Shown here: piece after piece, positions 4,918 to 6,088 of the stretch
How positions within the stretch are numbered: the stretch's first letter is position 1
How the letters are laid out: every line of letters begins with the position of its first letter
Assembly (NCBI GenBank): GCA_943913625.1
Contig: CALTYW010000134.1
Location: forward strand, 1 to 6,088
Length of the DNA: 6,088 nt
Reading direction: 5' to 3'
DNA from: an uncultured Campylobacter sp.
Lineage (GTDB): Bacteria; Actinomycetota; Actinomycetes; Mycobacteriales; Mycobacteriaceae
Notes under the pieces: model-generated
What the model was told of the DNA's origin: nothing
Database searches by the model: none
Seen by the model: the letters and a program-made list of their open reading frames with translations, nothing else
Translations under genes and position numbers: made by a program

Positions 4918-6088
4918 TTACTCCTTCGGCTCCCACAACGTGCTGGGGGCGGCCAGCGCGTTGCGGTCGCGGGCGAGGATGAGCTTGTCCAGGTCCGCGA
5001 GCACCGCGTCCACATCGGAGGGGCTGTAGCGCCGCTCGCGGCGAGCCTGCTGCAGCTCCCGGCTCGCGGCACGCAGCGCCACCTCCTGCATCTGCGCAGC
5101 CCCCGCGCGTGCACGCTTGAACGCTTCCTTGCGCTCCTCCGACCCCTCGGGGTCCTGCAGGCGCTTCTCCGCAATCGAATCCAGCCACTCCTGCACCATC
5201 GCGTAGGCCTCCGGCGCGTACTCCTCGCCGTGCTGCTTCACCGCCGTGCGCGCGGCCGCGTACGCCCGCTGGTTCAGCTCCTCGATGGCCTTGTCCCCTC
5301 CGGGGCCATTTTGCAGGTCAAGCTTATCGACGAGCCAAGGTAGCAACAATCCCGGCACCACCATCGTGCAGGTGAGCACAGTGAGCGCGATGACCGAGAG
5401 CTCGTGGTAGTAGCCAGTCGCCGTCGCCGGGATTGCCAGCACGAGGGCCAGCGTGACCAACCCGCGCATCCCCGCCCACGCCATGAGCAGCACCTCCTGC
5501 ATGCGCAGCGGCGAGATGTTCGTGCGCTGCTTGCGCTCGTTGATCTTGTACAGCACCCACATCCAGGCAAACCGCACCGCGAACGCCACGAGGGACAGCA
5601 CCACGCCCACCTGCACCGCCTGCCAGATGTGGGTGCCGGCGGTGTCGATGGCGTCGCGCACGCTCATGCCGATCAGGCCGAAGGCGACGCCGGTGAACAG
5701 CAGCTCCACTGTCTCCCAGAAGGAATGGCCGGTGAGGCGGTCCTCCGCAGTCATGGCAGAACGCGAGGACATCTCCACCGCGGCGATGACAATCGCGATC
5801 ACGCCGGAGGCGTGGATGGCCTCGCAGCCTGCGTAGATGGCGAAGGGAAGCACCCAGGTAAACGCGGTGCGGATCACGGAATCTGGCACAGAGTTGGCGA
5901 AGAACGCGGCGAGCCTTCCCACAACCAGGCCGATCAGCACCGCGGCGATGGCGGCGTAGAGGAACTGCAAGGCGCCTTCGCCGAAGTCGACCTCGCCGTG
6001 CGAGACCGCGGCCGCCATTGCGACGTTGAAGGTGACGATGGAGGCGGCATCGTTGAACAGCCCCTCCGTCTGCAGCGTGCCGGTGATG
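4918..6088 (-). CDS. CPA1/NhaP-type Na+(K+)/H+ antiporter (partial, N-terminus beyond window)
   Basis: The open frame enters at the right edge and ends at TAA 4920-4918, showing 389 residues. The first visible residues include EGLFNDAASIVTF, the signature of the CPA1 family, with the catalytic Asn-Asp encoded at 6049-6054. These integral membrane proteins exchange Na+ or K+ for H+ and serve pH and salt homeostasis. Further marks are HASGVIAIVIAAVEMSSR, GHSFWETVELLFTG, GLIGMSVRDAID and GMRGLVTLALVLAIP with the family's conserved Arg, then about 130 residues of charged helical cytoplasmic tail. A methionine at 6018 lies inside the protein and is not the start. The N-terminal membrane segments, start and promoter are outside the window. 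A second, half-length copy follows immediately. Ion preference cannot be read from sequence. Confidence 0.9.
   Translation of the reverse strand, partial: ITGTLQTEGLFNDAASIVTFNVAMAAAVSHGEVDFGEGALQFLYAAIAAVLIGLVVGRLAAFFANSVPDSVIRTAFTWVLPFAIYAGCEAIHASGVIAIVIAAVEMSSRSAMTAEDRLTGHSFWETVELLFTGVAFGLIGMSVRDAIDTAGTHIWQAVQVGVVLSLVAFAVRFAWMWVLYKINERKQRTNISPLRMQEVLLMAWAGMRGLVTLALVLAIPATATGYYHELSVIALTVLTCTMVVPGLLLPWLVDKLDLQNGPGGDKAIEELNQRAYAAARTAVKQHGEEYAPEAYAMVQEWLDSIAEKRLQDPEGSEERKEAFKRARAGAAQMQEVALRAASRELQQARRERRYSPSDVDAVLADLDKLILARDRNALAAPSTLWEPKE
4921..5958. repeat. Tandem direct repeat, upstream copy (antiporter 3' half)
   Basis: This is the counterpart of 3873-4910, within the apparently intact antiporter gene. 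Homology is clear from the Tyr codon at 5958 to near the stop. The two copies directly abut, with only the stop codon and a few bases between them. Confidence 0.85.

Noticed and set aside
4919..5174. Upstream extension of the half-antiporter frame to an ATG at 5174
   Set aside because: This part reads the upstream antiporter's C-terminus out of frame (Arg/Ser/Cys-rich), without homology to the missing antiporter half.
4513..5836. Two similar antisense open frames, at 4513-4788 and 5453-5836
   Set aside because: Their resemblance follows from the duplicated sense genes; no independent signal supports an antisense gene pair.

Overview
The window is GC-rich and tightly packed, with synonymous choices biased to G/C. 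Gene content and a good DtxR/IdeR-type iron box suggest a high-GC actinobacterium, most likely Corynebacterium or a close relative. That placement is an inference from gene content and the operator, not from a marker gene.

Left part (1-3815): a ferric-siderophore uptake locus. The last 39 codons of a probable siderophore-binding lipoprotein run in from the left on the + strand. Five bases after its stop, four tightly coupled minus-strand genes end. Read from their promoter these are: a siderophore-interacting flavoprotein (GTG 3784 to 2906), a FepD-like permease (GTG 2901 to 1888), a FepG-like permease (1891 to 893) and a FepC-like ATPase (893 to 126). Gaps or overlaps are 4, -4 and -1 nt. 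A 19-bp palindrome matching 15 of 19 positions of the DtxR consensus lies over the promoter, so iron repression is expected. The logic is import of a ferric siderophore by binding protein, two permeases and ATPase, followed by cytoplasmic iron release by the flavoprotein.

Middle (3785-3869): a short intergenic stretch holding the iron-regulated promoter and hairpins that probably terminate transcription arriving from the antiporter genes.

Right part (3870-6088): two tandem minus-strand copies of a CPA1/NhaP-type cation:proton antiporter. The upstream copy runs off the right edge and carries the catalytic FND motif right at that edge. The downstream copy is only the C-terminal half: it begins at the stop codon of the first copy in a different frame, is about 70% identical to it over 346 residues, and lacks the FND motif. 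Its intact frame and mostly silent differences suggest that it is, or until recently was, under selection. This half-antiporter is the most unusual item here. I found no new defence, CRISPR, mobile or RNA system.
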